64,000 bases of DNA from Saccoglossus kowalevskii. Lineage: Eukaryota > Hemichordata > Enteropneusta > Harrimaniidae. The notes beneath the pieces are model-generated. The model was not told the DNA's origin. It searched no databases and worked only from the letters and a program-made list of their open reading frames with translations. The first letter of the stretch is position 1. Each line of letters starts with the position of its first letter. Shown here one piece after another: positions 63,348 through 64,000 of the stretch. Location: positions 1-64,000 of the forward strand of contig NW_003106153.1 in NCBI RefSeq assembly GCF_000003605.2, read 5' to 3'. Made by a program: the position numbers and the translations under genes.

Positions 63348-64000
63348 GTATTTGAACATTTCAGCTTTACTGAGTGTTTGAACAATTCAGCTTTACTGAG
63401 TCCTTGAACAATTCAGCTTTACTGAGTCCTTGAACATTTCAGCTTTACTGAGTGTTTGAACAATTCAGCTTTACTGAGTGTTTGAACAATTCAGCTTTAC
63501 TGAGTGTTTGAACATTTCAGCTTCACTGAGTGTTTGAACATTTCAGCTTTACTGAGTGTTTGAACAATTCAGCTTTACTGAGTGTTTGAACAATTCAGCT
63601 TTACTGAGTGTTTGGACATTTCAGCTTTACTGAGTGTTTGAACATTTCAGCTTTACTGAGTGTTTGAACAATTCAGCTTTACTGAGTGTTTGAACAATTC
63701 AGCTTTACTGAGTGTTTGAACAATTCAGCTTTACTGAGTGCTTGAACAATTCAGCTTTACTGAGTGTTTGAACATTTCAGCTTTACTGAGTGCTTGAACA
63801 ATTCAGCTTTACTGAGTGCTTGAACAATTCAGCTTTACTGAGTGTTTGAACAATGCAGCTTTACTGAGTCCTTGAACAATTCAGCTTTACTGAGTGTTTG
63901 AACATTTCAGCTTTACTGAGTCCTTGAACATTTCAGTTTTACTGAGTGTTTGAACATTTCAGCTGTACTGAGTGTTTGAACAATTCAGCTTTACTGAGTG
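63348..64000 (+). repeat. Right-end segment resembling the window's left end
   Basis: GTATTT at 63348, paired GTCC units, CAGCTTCAC, GTTTGGAC, AATG at 63856, CAGTTTTAC at 63934 and CTGTAC at 63960 follow in nearly the order found at 261-795. There the GTATTT-to-AATG step is 430 bp against 508 bp here, a difference of exactly three units. The CAGTTTTAC variant inside the cassette is otherwise seen only at 36727. Confidence 0.8.

Larger units (their letters stand above)
1..64000 (+). repeat. 26-bp satellite DNA array, about 2,460 head-to-tail units
   Basis: The sequence shows one unit repeated with a strict 26-bp step; the first CAGCTTTACT motifs start at 15, 41 and 67. Unit positions 1-13 are CAGCTTTACTGAG and 14-26 are TGYTTGAACAWTT, with Y at position 16 and W at position 24. 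GC is about 35-38%. All units run the same way; I saw no inversion and no inserted foreign sequence. It is non-coding: every unit has TGA at 10-12 on the plus strand and TAA (complement of 6-8) on the minus strand. Because 26 leaves remainder 2 when divided by 3, these stops fall in every frame about every 78 bp. There is no recognisable promoter, terminator or RNA gene. Arrays of this size are known as eukaryotic satellite DNA, usually in heterochromatin. Host and chromosomal place cannot be told from the sequence, and both array ends lie outside the window. Confidence 0.98.

Noticed and set aside
1-64000. CRISPR array
   Set aside because: The 26-bp step is made only of repeat. There are no unique spacers between copies, so it is a plain tandem repeat.
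1-64000. Gene for a repetitive protein
   Set aside because: The unit length is not a multiple of three, and each unit has a stop triplet on each strand. All six frames are closed about every 78 bp, and one-base indels do not open them.
1-64000. Telomere or subtelomeric short repeat
   Set aside because: The unit is 26 bp without a TTAGGG-like G-rich strand; G and C are balanced in the unit.
1-64000. CENP-B box
   Set aside because: The box requires CG-containing motifs (TTCG and CGGG). The unit has no CpG and no similar stretch, so centromere identity cannot be argued this way.
1-64000. Heat-shock element or steroid-receptor site in GAACAWTTC
   Set aside because: A heat-shock element needs GAA and TTC two bases apart and here the spacing is three. 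A glucocorticoid-type site needs GAACA and TGTTC arms and the second arm is missing.
1-64000. Hairpin RNA formed by AGC and GCT within each unit
   Set aside because: The pairing is three base pairs around a ten-base loop, then a mismatch and a wobble, and it exists only in units with C at position 16. It is too weak to support a structured RNA.

Overview
The whole window is one tandem array of satellite DNA. The repeat unit is 26 bp: unit positions 1-13 are CAGCTTTACTGAG and positions 14-26 are TGYTTGAACAWTT. It is present roughly 2,460 times, always head to tail in the same direction, from base 1 to base 64000. The only break is a 50-base run of N at 56918-56967. I found no gene, RNA gene, transposon, CRISPR array or unique-sequence island. 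The stop triplets built into each unit close every frame on both strands about every 78 bp, so no long reading frame exists.

The organism cannot be named from this sequence. A repeat array longer than 64 kb, about 35-38% GC, nearly free of CpG and carrying a scaffold gap, fits constitutive heterochromatin (centromeric, pericentromeric, subtelomeric or sex-chromosome) in a long-read eukaryotic assembly. I do not recognise the unit as a named satellite.

The array is not a uniform string of 26-mers. Two unit positions are polymorphic throughout: position 16 is C or T (less often preceded by C, or G), and position 24 is A or T. About twenty rarer single-base variants act as landmarks. The landmarks recur in fixed order and at spacings that are exact or that differ by whole multiples of 26 bp, which defines a mosaic of higher-order modules. 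Examples are a module CAACTTT > ACCGAGTCC > CAGCAT > GAACTATT > GTTTTAAC (best at 1.3-2.1 kb), an AATG > CTGTAC cassette found 12 times, and local tandem blocks such as the 1,534-bp (59-unit) step at 47.1-48.8 kb. This is the pattern expected when blocks of units are copied and reshuffled by unequal exchange or slippage.

About twenty short tracts carry a dense set of one-base length changes in homopolymers and in the TTGAAC core, while the sequence between them is almost perfectly in 26-bp phase. The same changes flank the N gap. I read most of these tracts as low-quality consensus or gap filling. A few length variants recur in identical context in distant copies and therefore look real. The interest of the window lies in how the satellite evolved and in assembly quality. 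I see no hidden gene system.
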